This document shows positions 44,700 to 53,875 of a stretch of DNA of 64,000 bases, piece after piece. Numbering within the stretch: position 1 is the stretch's first letter; each line of letters starts with the position of its first letter. Both the position numbers and the translations under genes were made by a program. The DNA comes from Pseudobdellovibrionaceae bacterium (GTDB lineage: Bacteria > Bdellovibrionota > Bdellovibrionia > Bdellovibrionales > JAMPXM01), in assembly GCA_021463345.1 (NCBI GenBank), contig JAJTYM010000010.1:17123-81122 (forward strand), in the 5' to 3' direction. The notes beneath the pieces are model-generated. The model worked only from the letters and a program-made list of their open reading frames with translations, made no database searches and had not been told where the DNA came from.

Positions 44700-45137
44700 G
44701 TGTTGAATACCGCCGACACCGAGCTTGAACTGAAAAAACCTGCCGCCCTCATCGTCGAGGATGTCGAAGATGACGATTTCGATTTGGACACGATTGAAAA
44801 CATCCTTGAACTTCCCGAAGATCGCTTTCCGAAATTCACCCTCGCAAAGAACAAAGCCCGCTTCCTCCGGATGGTGAGCTGGTACAAGAACAAAGAAGAA
44901 TGGCTCGAGGTCGCGCCGCTGAGCGCTGTTTCGAAGCTTTTCAAGCAGCAGACCAAGGAACTCGTGGGCATCCGTTCGAACAAACTCGATTACGAGATGG
45001 AACTCGAAACCGGCACCCTCACGCCCAGCCAACGCTCCTACCGCCGCGACGAACTCAAGATGTGCAAAGTGCACGAAAAGATGGCGGTGACCTTGATCGC
45101 GAAGATGCAGGTCAAAATCAAAAGCGGCCGCCGCTGA
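44700..45137 (+). CDS. Protein of unknown function, 145 residues
   Basis: A 145-residue soluble protein from a GTG with AGGAGG upstream. The N-terminus is acidic (VEDVEDDDFDLDTIENILELPEDRF), the rest is helical and basic (KARFLRMVSWYKNKEEWLE, then SYRRDELKMCKVHEKMAVTLIAKMQVKIKSGRR). The charge split and lack of motifs give no function. It is a single-gene unit convergent with the decayed protease copy. Confidence 0.75.
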   Translation: MLNTADTELELKKPAALIVEDVEDDDFDLDTIENILELPEDRFPKFTLAKNKARFLRMVSWYKNKEEWLEVAPLSAVSKLFKQQTKELVGIRSNKLDYEMELETGTLTPSQRSYRRDELKMCKVHEKMAVTLIAKMQVKIKSGRR

Positions 45138-45218
45138 GCCGGGTCACGATCGAGATCGGAGTTTCGCCGGCGGGATTGAACGTCCCGCGCAATACGCAAT
45201 TGGGACACCGTTCGTCGT

Positions 45219-46363
45219 TTATCGTTTCTTTTTACTGACGGCACCCGCAGCCGGGTTGTCGCCGGCCGGCTTCTCGCAAACCTTCCAATCGGCGTGCTTG
45301 ACCGAAAGTTCGGCGATCCTGATGGGGCTGGTCATGATCGAGATCGTGGTTTTGCCGCTGCGATTGAACTTTTTGTGCAAGTGGATGTCGAATTGTAGCG
45401 GCGTGCTTTCAACTGTAAACACCAATCGCAGGCGATCGTCGATACTCGTCACGATCCGCCACTCGCGACCGAAAACGGTGACTTGCAGCATGTCCCGCCG
45501 ACCCTTCCACGCCTCGACGCTTTTGAAACAAGTCGGAGCGACGCGAAGCGCGCCTGTCGGTTTGCCGAGGTAGTTCTTTGATTGTTCGATGTCGTAACCG
45601 AAAAGCATCTCGTCGAGCGGGTTCGCCTGAAGGTCGGCGGCGATTTGGTCCTGCAGGACTTTCGCGAGTTTTTCGGGATCCGCTAACGACATGAAATTCG
45701 GTTGTTCCGCCGTCATCATGGCGCAGTCGGGATGAGTCGCGCCGGCCCCTGGGAAGTCGTACGTGATGCAGGAGGCGTTCGTGGCCAGGCCGACGGGTTT
45801 TCGGGCTCGTCGGCTTGCGGGCGTATGACGGTGCCGTACAGGACTTCGCAGGTTTCACCGATCAACGTGCCGCCGTTGTTGGGGAGCGGGTTGACTTTGT
45901 AGACCTTCAGCTTTTCGCCGTCGCGCATGCCTTCGCGCGAAACGGAATGCGCGCCGCGGTCGGTGGCTTTCTTCAGTTTCAGGACCATGTAGTCCGGGCG
46001 ATCGAACTTGTCGCCGGCGAGATCCGATTTTTCCAGAACCGCCGCGCACTCGACGGATTCGGTCGGGCGTGAACCGGAAGCGGGAAAGACGACTTTGGCG
46101 TTGGAGGAACAGAGCTGCTCGGGCGCGCCGAGCTCGGCCGGGAAGCAGTGGCTGTTCGTGATGACGACATCGTTGGCGACCAGGGTCGCGGTACAGACGC
46201 TGATGTGAGAGCCGGCGGCCGGGCTATCACCACTTATATTTCCTTCAGTTGCGTGAGCCTGTTTTACCAGAAAGCTTTCGGAAGCTCTCGCGGATTCGCC
46301 CGTCAGGGTAGAAAGGGAAGATCTGGCAAAAAGTTCGACGTGCGAGCGAGCCCTGGGCGTCAT
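45219..46363 (-). pseudogene. Decayed tandem copy of trypsin-like protease gene
   Basis: Two leftward frames (46363 to 45716, then 45719 to 45219) together match the neighbouring full-length protease at 46429-47793. The first part keeps the histidine (ITNSHCFP) and aspartate (RPDYMVLKLKK) up to ADEPENP near 45794. There about 184 bases are missing compared with the neighbour, including the catalytic GNSGS, and the frame shifts. Homology then resumes in the other frame as GLATNASCITYDFPGAGATHPDC. The N-terminus also lacks a clear signal peptide. It cannot be an active protease. Confidence 0.88.
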
Positions 46364-46428
46364 GGCGGCCGGCTGAATTGAGTCGGTTCGCGGGTTTTAT
46401 TCGGGCACGGGTTTCACTCGCGCGGTGT

Positions 46429-47793
46429 TCAGGGCCGGTCCCCGTCGCCGGGTCCTTTGCAGACCGTCCAATCGGCGTGTTCGACCGAAAACCCGCCGCT
46501 CTCATCCGAGCTTGTCATGATCGAGACCGGGGTTTCTCCGTTGCGCTTGAATTTCCCTTGCAAGTGGACGGAAGTCCGCAACTCCGCGCTTTTAACGTGA
46601 AACGCCAATCGCAGGCGATCGTCGATGTCTATCTCGATCCACCATCTGCGACCGGCCGCGGAGGCTTCCTTCCGCCGGTTTTGCCACGCTTCGGCGCTTT
46701 TGAAGCAAGCCGGAGCGATGCGGAGCGCGTCCGAAGCGGGCGTGCTCGAGTCCTTGACGACGTCATAACCGAACAACGTTTCGTCGAACGGGTGTGCTTG
46801 AAGGTCGGCGGTGATTTGGTCCCTCAGGGCTTTCGCGAGCCTTTCGCGGTCCACTGACGACGAGAGACCCGCCTCCTCCAGCGTCATCGCGTCGCAGTCG
46901 GGATGGGTGGCGCCGGCCCCATGGAAGTCGTGCGCGATGCAGGAGGCGTTCGTGACCAGCCCGATTTTCAGGCGGCGGTAAATTTCCGTGATTTTCTTTT
47001 GCTCGGCCGAGGGGAGGGTGGGCAAGCGACCGGGCTCGTCTTCCAGATTTTTGCTGGCGAACATCAGGCCGCGGATTCGGCCGCGCTCATCGGTCAGCGC
47101 CGAGCCCGAATTGCCGGAGATCACGTTGCATCCCTTGGTCACATGGATCGGATTTTCGGGCTCGTCGGCTTGCGGGCGTATGACGGTGCCGTACAGGACT
47201 TCGCAGGTTTCGCCGGTCAGCGTTCCCCCTCCGCGGGGAAGCGGGTCGATCTTGTGGATTTTCAGTTTTTCGCCTTCGCGCATGCCTTCGCGCGAGACGG
47301 GATGCGCGCCGCGGTCGGTGGCCCGTTTCAGCTTCAAGACCATGTAGTCCGGTTGGTCGAACGCGTCGTTGATGAGATCCGATTTCTTCAGAACCGCCGC
47401 GCATTCGATGGACTCCGCTGGATGCGCCCCGGAGGCGGGGAAGACGATTCTGGCGTTGGAGGAACAGAGAGGCTCGGGCGCGCCGAAGCCGTCCGGGAAA
47501 CAGTGGCTGTTCGTGACGACGACGTCGTTCGCCACGAGAGTCGCGGTGCAGACGCCGACGCGGGAGCCGGCCGTGACGACCAATTGGCCCACCGTCGAAG
47601 GACAGGCCTCAGGGGAGGAGCAAGCCACTTGCCAGCCGTCCGCCGCGCTTTGCGCGGAAAGGGAGCTCTCGTATTCATAAAAAGGGGACGTGTGCGAAGG
47701 TGTCTTGGTCGGCGAGTGGTTCGAGCAGGCGGCGAACAGCGGGATGGCGAGAGCCGTGAGCGCGATCTTCCTCATGCGATGGGAGCGGGTCAT
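46429..47793 (-). CDS. Trypsin-like serine protease lipoprotein
   Basis: A 454-residue protein with GAGGAAACGCCT before the ATG. The signal ends in the lipobox FAAC (cysteine 23). The chymotrypsin-fold domain has the full triad: His97 in VVTNSHCFP, Asp149 in QPDYMVLKLKR and Ser229 in ISGNSGSALTDERG; several cysteines suggest disulfides. A separate C-terminal domain from about 300 is beta-rich (IEIDIDDRLRLAFHVKSAEL). It should act in the periplasm or on the surface, with unknown substrate. A decayed duplicate lies directly downstream. Confidence 0.88.
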   Translation of the reverse strand: MTRSHRMRKIALTALAIPLFAACSNHSPTKTPSHTSPFYEYESSLSAQSAADGWQVACSSPEACPSTVGQLVVTAGSRVGVCTATLVANDVVVTNSHCFPDGFGAPEPLCSSNARIVFPASGAHPAESIECAAVLKKSDLINDAFDQPDYMVLKLKRATDRGAHPVSREGMREGEKLKIHKIDPLPRGGGTLTGETCEVLYGTVIRPQADEPENPIHVTKGCNVISGNSGSALTDERGRIRGLMFASKNLEDEPGRLPTLPSAEQKKITEIYRRLKIGLVTNASCIAHDFHGAGATHPDCDAMTLEEAGLSSSVDRERLAKALRDQITADLQAHPFDETLFGYDVVKDSSTPASDALRIAPACFKSAEAWQNRRKEASAAGRRWWIEIDIDDRLRLAFHVKSAELRTSVHLQGKFKRNGETPVSIMTSSDESGGFSVEHADWTVCKGPGDGDRP

Positions 47794-48166
47794 AGGCGTT
47801 TCCTCGAGCGGAGAGGTGTTTGGTTTCTCGGTCCCCTCGCTTCGTCTTTGTGCCAGAAGAACCGCGGCGCCGGTTGCGGATTCGGCCGCCGCTGGAAAAA
47901 AGAAAAGGCGGCGCGGACGCTTCCAGAGGGGTTACGCGGCGAGTGTCCGCGTTCGACGACAATGCCGCGAGTCGCTTGGGCCGGGCGCCCCAAAATATTT
48001 CCTTTTGAATCACTCCGTCGTTTCCGGGGGTTAAGACGGCCTCCCCGGACAGGGGAAAATTTTTCCTACATTTCTCAAGATGGGCCGCCGATAGGTCTGT
48101 TGTGAGCCGCGGGTCGCCCCGGTGGGGTCGGAGAGAGTGGCTCGAACTTTAGGTGGAGGTCTTGAT
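47794..48166. other. Divergent intergenic region: protease / Fis-type regulator
   Basis: A 373-base gap that should contain promoters for the leftward protease gene and the rightward Fis-type gene. An AT-rich patch at 48056-48078 (GAAAATTTTTCCTACATTTC) is the likeliest promoter zone for the latter. I see no gene, no strong palindrome and no terminator. Confidence 0.4.
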
Positions 48167-48580
48167 ATGGTACGTTCTTCTTTCATCGTCGTTTCTGACG
48201 ACCAGGCTCTCGTCCAGAAGGCTCAGCAGTTCGGTCAGATGCACGGTATGACCGTGCAGGCGATGTCGCCCGAGCAATGGGAAGCCCTCAACAGCCGTCC
48301 GAGCGGCGCGGACGTGCCTTCGCTCGTCGCCGGCAGCGGCGCGGTGGTCGAAGGCGCCAAAGTCCTCCAGTTCCCTGGCACGGGCGGCACTGACGCGCGC
48401 AAAGGCGTGACGACGATCAATCATCTGGAAAGCGTGGCCATCGAAAACGCCATCGCGGCTTTCAAGGGGAACCTGACCGAAGCGGCGAAGGCCCTCGGCA
48501 TCGGCCGCGCGACGTTGTACCGCAAAGTGAAGCAGTACAACATCGACCCCAGTTCGGCGCGCAAAAAGAAGGCGGCCTGA
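48167..48580 (+). CDS. Small Fis-type DNA-binding regulator
   Basis: A 137-residue protein from the ATG at 48167, with GGTGGAGG upstream. The N-terminal 45 residues (SFIVVSDDQALVQKAQQFGQ) look like part of a receiver fold without its phospho-site. A linker follows, and the C-terminus is a Fis-type helix-turn-helix: VAIENAIAAFKGNLTEAAKALGIGRATLYRKVKQYNI. That domain usually ends NtrC-type activators; here there is no AAA+ domain, so it should bind DNA without sigma-54 ATPase function. Targets are unknown. Confidence 0.85.
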   Translation: MVRSSFIVVSDDQALVQKAQQFGQMHGMTVQAMSPEQWEALNSRPSGADVPSLVAGSGAVVEGAKVLQFPGTGGTDARKGVTTINHLESVAIENAIAAFKGNLTEAAKALGIGRATLYRKVKQYNIDPSSARKKKAA

Positions 48581-48691
48581 CCCGCCTCTGCGCCCCTCGT
48601 TCAGGGGGCTTGTTCGAATTCAGCCGGTCATTGAATCGCGGGCCCGGGGGCTTTTGACTCCCGGCTCCCTTTTCTGCATTCTGAGTGCATA

Positions 48692-49933
48692 TTGCGAAAC
48701 GGGATCCGAATCCTCATGGCGGCGACAGTCGTGACGGGCGCTACGCTCGGATCGTTCACCGTTCAGGTCGGTCTCGCCCGCCAGAGCGCCGCCGTTTCCG
48801 TCTGCGATCTCGTCGACGCGCATTATTTCAAAAGCGCCAGCGGCGAGGTTCGCGAATGGGCGGAAAACTGCCGTCGGAGGGCCCAGCGCCTCCCGCTCCT
48901 CGCCTCGCGAGCCGACGCGATCGGCGCGATCAATGAGCAGCTTTCGCTCCTCGATGTCTCGCACCTCTTCCTCTATACGCCGGACGAGAATCGCGCTCTC
49001 TGGGATCAGGAGGCGAGGGACACGGGCTTGCGCGCGCGCAACATCGACGGCGATTACATTCTTTTCGAAGTCCTCGAAGGGAGTCCCGGCGCGCGCGCCG
49101 GATTCAAACCCGGGGACGAGCTTCGGTCGGTCGATGGGTACGACATCTCCGGAGCCGCCGAAATCGCCGGGACGTCGGGGACCTACCGGCTCGTGCGCGC
49201 CGGGAAGCCCCTGGAGCTGAGCGTGAAGGCCGAGGCCCTCGCCATGGACCTTTCGCCGCGATGGACCCCGCTCGGGAACCGCACGCATCGATTGCGGATA
49301 CAGAGCCTGCTCGCGCGGCACTTCGACCGGGAGACGTGGGTCGAAATGGCGCGCCGGCTGAAGGAGAGCGAACATGTGATCCTCGACCTCCGCGGCAACG
49401 CCGGTGGGAGCTTCCCGGCGATGCTTCGGGTGGCGTCCGCGTTTTTTTGCGAGGAAACGCGCCTTGGCACGATCTACCAGCCGCAGAACGACGATGCGGG
49501 AGGCGAGGCCGACCTCGCCGACGAGCTCTCGGCCGACGCGCAACTCGAGCAGCTCGAGGGCGTCGCCAAACTGCACTTGCGCACGTTTTCGGACTATCCG
49601 TGCTACGACGGGGCGGTCACGGTCCTCGTCGACGCGGACACGAGTTCGGTGGCCGAGATCCTGGCGGAAAGTTTTTTCGACCGGCCTCTCTCGCGCGTCC
49701 ATGGCATGCTGACGGCTGGGCAAGTGGTGATGGCCCAGTGGTTCCCCATTTCGGGCCTCGGCGCGGGTGATTTCAGCGTCTCGATCCCGATCGCGGGCTA
49801 CCGCACCCGGGCGGGCTTCGAGATGGAGGACGAAGGCGTCATACCGGAAAAACAACTGCTCTACGACGCGGCCCGGGCGCGGCAGGGGCGGGACAGCTGG
49901 CTCGAGGACGCGGCGGCCGACGCGAAATTCTGA
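48692..49933 (+). CDS. S41-type protease homologue lacking catalytic lysine
   Basis: A 413-residue protein from TTG at 48692; ATG at 48716 is an alternative and gives a normal signal peptide. It has a helical N-terminal part, a PDZ domain (about 120-180: FEVLEGSPGARAGFKPGDELRSVDGYDI) and an S41 domain with ILDLRGNAGGSFP and VLVDADTSSVAEILAESFF. Ser319 fits the nucleophile. The lysine expected 25 residues later, in a GKG motif, is glutamine (TAGQVV, Gln344). It is probably exported and may be a non-catalytic scaffold, or it may use another base. Confidence 0.82.
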   Translation: MRNGIRILMAATVVTGATLGSFTVQVGLARQSAAVSVCDLVDAHYFKSASGEVREWAENCRRRAQRLPLLASRADAIGAINEQLSLLDVSHLFLYTPDENRALWDQEARDTGLRARNIDGDYILFEVLEGSPGARAGFKPGDELRSVDGYDISGAAEIAGTSGTYRLVRAGKPLELSVKAEALAMDLSPRWTPLGNRTHRLRIQSLLARHFDRETWVEMARRLKESEHVILDLRGNAGGSFPAMLRVASAFFCEETRLGTIYQPQNDDAGGEADLADELSADAQLEQLEGVAKLHLRTFSDYPCYDGAVTVLVDADTSSVAEILAESFFDRPLSRVHGMLTAGQVVMAQWFPISGLGAGDFSVSIPIAGYRTRAGFEMEDEGVIPEKQLLYDAARARQGRDSWLEDAAADAKF

Positions 49934-50064
49934 CTCGCTCGCGCCTGACCGAAGCGCGCTCGACAGGTGTCCAAATCATGGGCGGCGAATGAAAGGCGGA
50001 AGCCGGTTAACGCGCCTGAGAGCGGGCACGTTCCTCGCAACTCCGTAGCGTCAGGGAGGTCGCC

Positions 50065-50769
50065 ATGAAGGATAACAACGTCATCGACTTGTCCCAGCGC
50101 CGCGCTGAAGCCAACGGAGGCGGGAGCAACGGTACGAAGGTGGAGGACCATCTCAAAATGAGACTTGATTTCGAACAGGCCAAAGTCCTGGTGACGACGT
50201 CCTTGATATCGGTTCTTTTCCTCGTCACTCTCGCCAACCACTCGTTGATGTCGGCGCCGGCCGTCGTCGCCGAGGGCGAAGCGTCCGCCCCGCCCCGGGG
50301 CCCCGCGTCCGATCGGGCTCCCGCCGCCGTGCCCACGGGAACGAGTTCGTGGGAGGACGAGATGGTCGCCCGCATGGCGAAACTCGATGTCGACGGCGGC
50401 GAAAAGGTCGGCCGCCGCCCGTCTTCCCTGGAGCGCCTGACTTTCGAATTCCTCGAGGGCAAGTACGCCGTCCGCTTGGAGAACGGCAAGCTCAATGAGC
50501 TCGAATTTTCGGGCGCGTCGCGGGCCGGAGACCATCCGAAACACGTGAACGACCGCATCCGGTTTCTCGAGGACAACCGCGACCTGCTTTCCGTGCGGTT
50601 CGCGAAGAGCGTCCGCACGATCTCGGCCCGCCAGGGCGATCAGACGGTCGAGCGGTACAATTTGCTCGACAAGACCGATGTCCCGGTGGCGAAAGTCGAG
50701 TTTCACCTCGACTCGGAGGGACGCCTGCTCTCCATGAAAATCTTCCGTTCGCGCGTCGCTTTGAACTGA
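50065..50769 (+). CDS. Single-pass membrane protein of unknown function
   Basis: A 234-residue protein with AGGGAGGTCGCC before the ATG. A cytoplasmic start (MKDNNVIDLSQRRAEANGGG), one membrane helix at about 41-58 (VLVTTSLISVLFLVTLAN), a low-complexity Ala/Pro linker and a C-terminal domain from about 120 with strands LTFEFLEGKYAVRLENGKLNE and VAKVEFHLDSEGRLLSMKIF. I do not recognise the domain; it probably lies in the periplasm. It stands 74 bases before the RDD gene on the same strand. Confidence 0.75.
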   Translation: MKDNNVIDLSQRRAEANGGGSNGTKVEDHLKMRLDFEQAKVLVTTSLISVLFLVTLANHSLMSAPAVVAEGEASAPPRGPASDRAPAAVPTGTSSWEDEMVARMAKLDVDGGEKVGRRPSSLERLTFEFLEGKYAVRLENGKLNELEFSGASRAGDHPKHVNDRIRFLEDNRDLLSVRFAKSVRTISARQGDQTVERYNLLDKTDVPVAKVEFHLDSEGRLLSMKIFRSRVALN

Positions 50770-50843
50770 CGCGGACGTCCTGAAATTCAACTCAAACGAG
50801 CCAGCGGGCTTGGGCCTCGGCGCCGGTCTTCCGATAGGCCTTC

Positions 50844-52901
50844 ATGGTCATCGAAGACGTCACGCGGCCCGGCCCCGCGCCTGCGCCCTTTCCAGAGCCG
50901 CCGTTGCGGCCGCCGGCTCCGCCTCGCGCGGCGTTGGCCGCGCCTCTCGATCGATTGGCGGCGTTCATGGCGGACTTCGTCCTGTTGGTCCCGCTGATCT
51001 CGCTTCTGGTTGCGCCGTTCCGCAGGCGGTTCGAGATCGCGATCCTCCTCGGCGACGCCGACGCCAAAGTCGCCGCCCTCGGCTCGATCGCTTTGGGGGC
51101 CGTCGTCGGGTTGGTGGGTTATCAGACGCTCTTCGTGAACCTTTGGGCCGCGACTCCCGGCAAGCGACTGCTCGGTTTGCGGGTCGTTTCCGTCTGGACG
51201 GGCGCGCGCCCTTCGGTTTCGCACTCGTTCCTGCGCTCGGTCACATGGTGCGCCTCGCTTTTTTTCCTGCTGATCCCTTGGGTCGCGGTGTTGTCCAACC
51301 GCCGCCGCCGACCCTGGCACGACCGGATAGCCGACACCGAAGTCGTCGCCGTCGACCCGGCCAGGGGAGTGGGGGAGCCTGATCCGCGCGAAGCCGCGGT
51401 GGCGAGCTCGCTGCGTGCGGCCGGCGTTTTCGCGCTCTGCGGGTTCGCGACCTCGGTGTTGATGAACGCGCCCGAAACCGGCGAGAGGCGCGCGGCCAAA
51501 GCCGCCGCGGGCAACCCGTTCCTCTGCGGCCAGGTGACGGAGACGCATGAAGAATGGCTCGGAAGGGAAGGGACGGCGCCGCCGCGCCTGGACGTGGCGC
51601 TCGCGCTTTTCGGGGCGGACGCCGTCAGCGAGCGATGCCTCGAACTCGAGGCCGACTACGCTTTGTGGAACGGGATGGCCTCGCCAGCGGCGTACCTCGC
51701 CAAAGCGCTTTCCCGCGCGGACGACGCGGAAAACTACGTGGATTACGCGCGCAAGGCCTGCGACAAGGGGCCGCGGGAGCCAGCGTGCCGCCTGGCGCGC
51801 CTGCTCGCGTCCGGCGGCGATCGAGATCGCGCGCCGGCGGCGGCCGGGAGCTTGGGGCCGCTTGAGATCGACGAGCTGCTGCCTTCGCTCGAGGGCGTCG
51901 CGCCCGCTTATTTGAGGGTGTACGCCGTGCGCGAACTCGTGCGGGGCAACCGTTTCCAGGAAGCGTTGAGCGCGATCGAAGGGGGCTCGCCGCACAGGAA
52001 GCTCGGCTACTTTTTCGCGCGTCACCGAGCTCAAGCGCTCTGGGGGCTGCGCCACCTCAACGAGGCCCGTTTGGCCGTGAAGTCTTCGTTGGAGGGTTTG
52101 AGCGTCGTTCAGCGAACGGCGCTCGCCGGCTGGCTTTGTTCGGCTGAGAACGCGACGGCGTGCGGAGAGCAGGCGGCCGCGAGCTGCGACCTTCTTCGCC
52201 GCGCGGTCGAGCGCGATCCCGCCGAGTTGGAGGATCCTGAAACGGCCGTCGCTTGGATCCGTGGCGAGGAATGCGTCGCCGCCGGGCGGCCCGACATGGA
52301 GAAGATGAGAAAGCTGGCCTCGGGGCCTGCGGTCCGCCTGCTGTTGGGCGGCATCGAGCGCGCTCAGGCGGGCGACGCGTCCGCCGCGAAGCGAACGTTT
52401 GCGGCCGTCGCCGGCGACAGCGAGGCCGAAAGCGCGTTTTGGTTCGAGGCTCAGGCGCGCCTGGTGGCCACGGTCGAAGACGAAGGCGAGCTCGAAGAGA
52501 TCCAAAAACGGTGGGCCGAAGCCGGGCCCGTGGAGCCGGGGTGGCTCCGGCTCGGGCACGCGCTTTTACGGCGCAGCGAGAGTCTGGGGCTTTCCAAACG
52601 CACGTTGCAGATCGCAAAGCTCGTCGTCGCGACCGACCCGTTCGACGAGACCCTGCAGAAAAGCGTCGTCGTCTGGGCGTTCCATGAGGGCGATCTCGCG
52701 ACGGCTGGGCGCGCCCTCGATCAAGTGAGCAGAGGGCGAACGACCGGGCAACCTCCCGCGGAGCCGGCGCGCGCGCTGGCTTCCGTCGCCGAACCGGAAT
52801 TCGAGCGCGTCGCGAAGCTCGTCGATGAAAAGCGCCCGAGCGCGATCGATCCGCCTACCGGGAGATCGCGGGCGAACCCGAAGCGAGGGGCGGCGCCGTG
52901 A
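50844..52901 (+). CDS. RDD-domain membrane protein with TPR-like C-terminus
   Basis: A 685-residue protein. A proline-rich start is followed by an RDD domain: LDRLAAFMADFVLLVPLISLLV with its arginine and aspartate, a second helix at ALGAVVGLVGYQTLFVNLW, TPGKRLLGLRV and a third at CASLFFLLIPWVAVL, ending RRRPWHDRIADTEVV. One more helix near 190-207 precedes about 470 residues of helical repeats (for example AVSERCLELEADYALWNG and RFQEALSAIEGG) that look like degenerate TPRs, probably in the periplasm. Its stop overlaps the rhomboid start as GTGA. Confidence 0.82.
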   Translation: MVIEDVTRPGPAPAPFPEPPLRPPAPPRAALAAPLDRLAAFMADFVLLVPLISLLVAPFRRRFEIAILLGDADAKVAALGSIALGAVVGLVGYQTLFVNLWAATPGKRLLGLRVVSVWTGARPSVSHSFLRSVTWCASLFFLLIPWVAVLSNRRRRPWHDRIADTEVVAVDPARGVGEPDPREAAVASSLRAAGVFALCGFATSVLMNAPETGERRAAKAAAGNPFLCGQVTETHEEWLGREGTAPPRLDVALALFGADAVSERCLELEADYALWNGMASPAAYLAKALSRADDAENYVDYARKACDKGPREPACRLARLLASGGDRDRAPAAAGSLGPLEIDELLPSLEGVAPAYLRVYAVRELVRGNRFQEALSAIEGGSPHRKLGYFFARHRAQALWGLRHLNEARLAVKSSLEGLSVVQRTALAGWLCSAENATACGEQAAASCDLLRRAVERDPAELEDPETAVAWIRGEECVAAGRPDMEKMRKLASGPAVRLLLGGIERAQAGDASAAKRTFAAVAGDSEAESAFWFEAQARLVATVEDEGELEEIQKRWAEAGPVEPGWLRLGHALLRRSESLGLSKRTLQIAKLVVATDPFDETLQKSVVVWAFHEGDLATAGRALDQVSRGRTTGQPPAEPARALASVAEPEFERVAKLVDEKRPSAIDPPTGRSRANPKRGAAP

Positions 52902-53860
52902 TCTTCCCGTTTTTCCGCGGCATTCTCCCCCCGCACCTGGCGCCGGTGACCTGGTTCTTCGTCGTCGTGAACCTGTTCGTGTTCATCGTGAATTTGCCGT
53001 CGCATCTCGCCAGCCAGGCCGCGGTCGACGCGTACATCAAGGACAATGATTTCGTGCGCACGCAAGGGAACGTGTTTTCGCAGTTCGTGCAGAAAAACCC
53101 CGGCAAGTACACGAGCCTGTTCAATGCGATGTCGAGAAACGCGCTTCAAGGCGACTGGTTTTCGCAGCTGATGATGGGCAGCTACGGCGCGCGCGACAGG
53201 AATTTCGTGGAGGCCGCGGGGCGCTTCCAGGCGTCCGGAGACGCCGTCGCGCTCGCCCGGTGGAGGGCGGAATACTTCGACTTCCGCGACGCGCAAGCGG
53301 CGAGCCCGGTGCACAAATGGGGATTGAGCCTATCGCGCCCGCGATGGACGAACTACGTGACTTACCAATTCGCGCACAGCGGGTTCCAGCACATTCTTTG
53401 GAACATGGCCTTCCTGGTTTTTTTCGCGACGTTTTTGGAGCGGTTGATCGGCGGCAGCCTCGTGACGTTGACCTATCTCGGCGCCGGCGTCGTCGGCGCC
53501 GTCGTGTTCGCGGGCTTTCCCGGGCTTTCTTATTCGCCTTTGATCGGCGCGAGCGGGAGCCTGAGCGGCCTGATGGCGTTGCTCGCCGTGCGTCTTTGGG
53601 ACCAACCGGTGCGCTTCGTGTATTGGTTCCTGCCCTTGCCCGGGTACTGGGGCTTCCGTGAACTCCCCGCCTGGTTGATCATCCCGGTTTACTTCGTGCC
53701 TGACGTCGCCGGCCTGTTGACGTCGATTCCGGAAACAGGCGGGGTCGCGTACACGGCCCATCTGGGTGGGGCGTTGTTCGGGACGGCCGTTGGCCTCGGT
53801 TTGCGGTTCGGGTGGCTGGAGGCGGAAGAGCCCCCGGCGCCGCTCGAAGAGTCGTTCTGA
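52898..53860 (+). CDS. Rhomboid-family intramembrane serine protease
   Basis: A 320-residue protein from a GTG that overlaps the stop of the RDD gene by 4 bases. A first membrane helix (VTWFFVVVNLFVFIVNLP) is followed by a long loop of about 110 residues, then QFAHSGFQHILWNMAFLVFF, helices, the nucleophile serine in LIGASGSLSGLMALL and the catalytic histidine in YTAHLGGALFGTAVGLGL. Thus the Ser-His dyad is intact. The large insertion after the first helix is unusual. Coupling to the RDD-TPR protein suggests joint function. Confidence 0.92.
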   Translation: MIFPFFRGILPPHLAPVTWFFVVVNLFVFIVNLPSHLASQAAVDAYIKDNDFVRTQGNVFSQFVQKNPGKYTSLFNAMSRNALQGDWFSQLMMGSYGARDRNFVEAAGRFQASGDAVALARWRAEYFDFRDAQAASPVHKWGLSLSRPRWTNYVTYQFAHSGFQHILWNMAFLVFFATFLERLIGGSLVTLTYLGAGVVGAVVFAGFPGLSYSPLIGASGSLSGLMALLAVRLWDQPVRFVYWFLPLPGYWGFRELPAWLIIPVYFVPDVAGLLTSIPETGGVAYTAHLGGALFGTAVGLGLRFGWLEAEEPPAPLEESF

Positions 53861-53875
53861 ACTCGGCCGCCGTCC

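Noticed and set aside
45219..45719. Separate small gene downstream of the decayed protease
   Set aside because: Its sequence is collinear with the C-terminal domain of the neighbouring intact protease, so it is the second half of the broken copy and not an independent gene.
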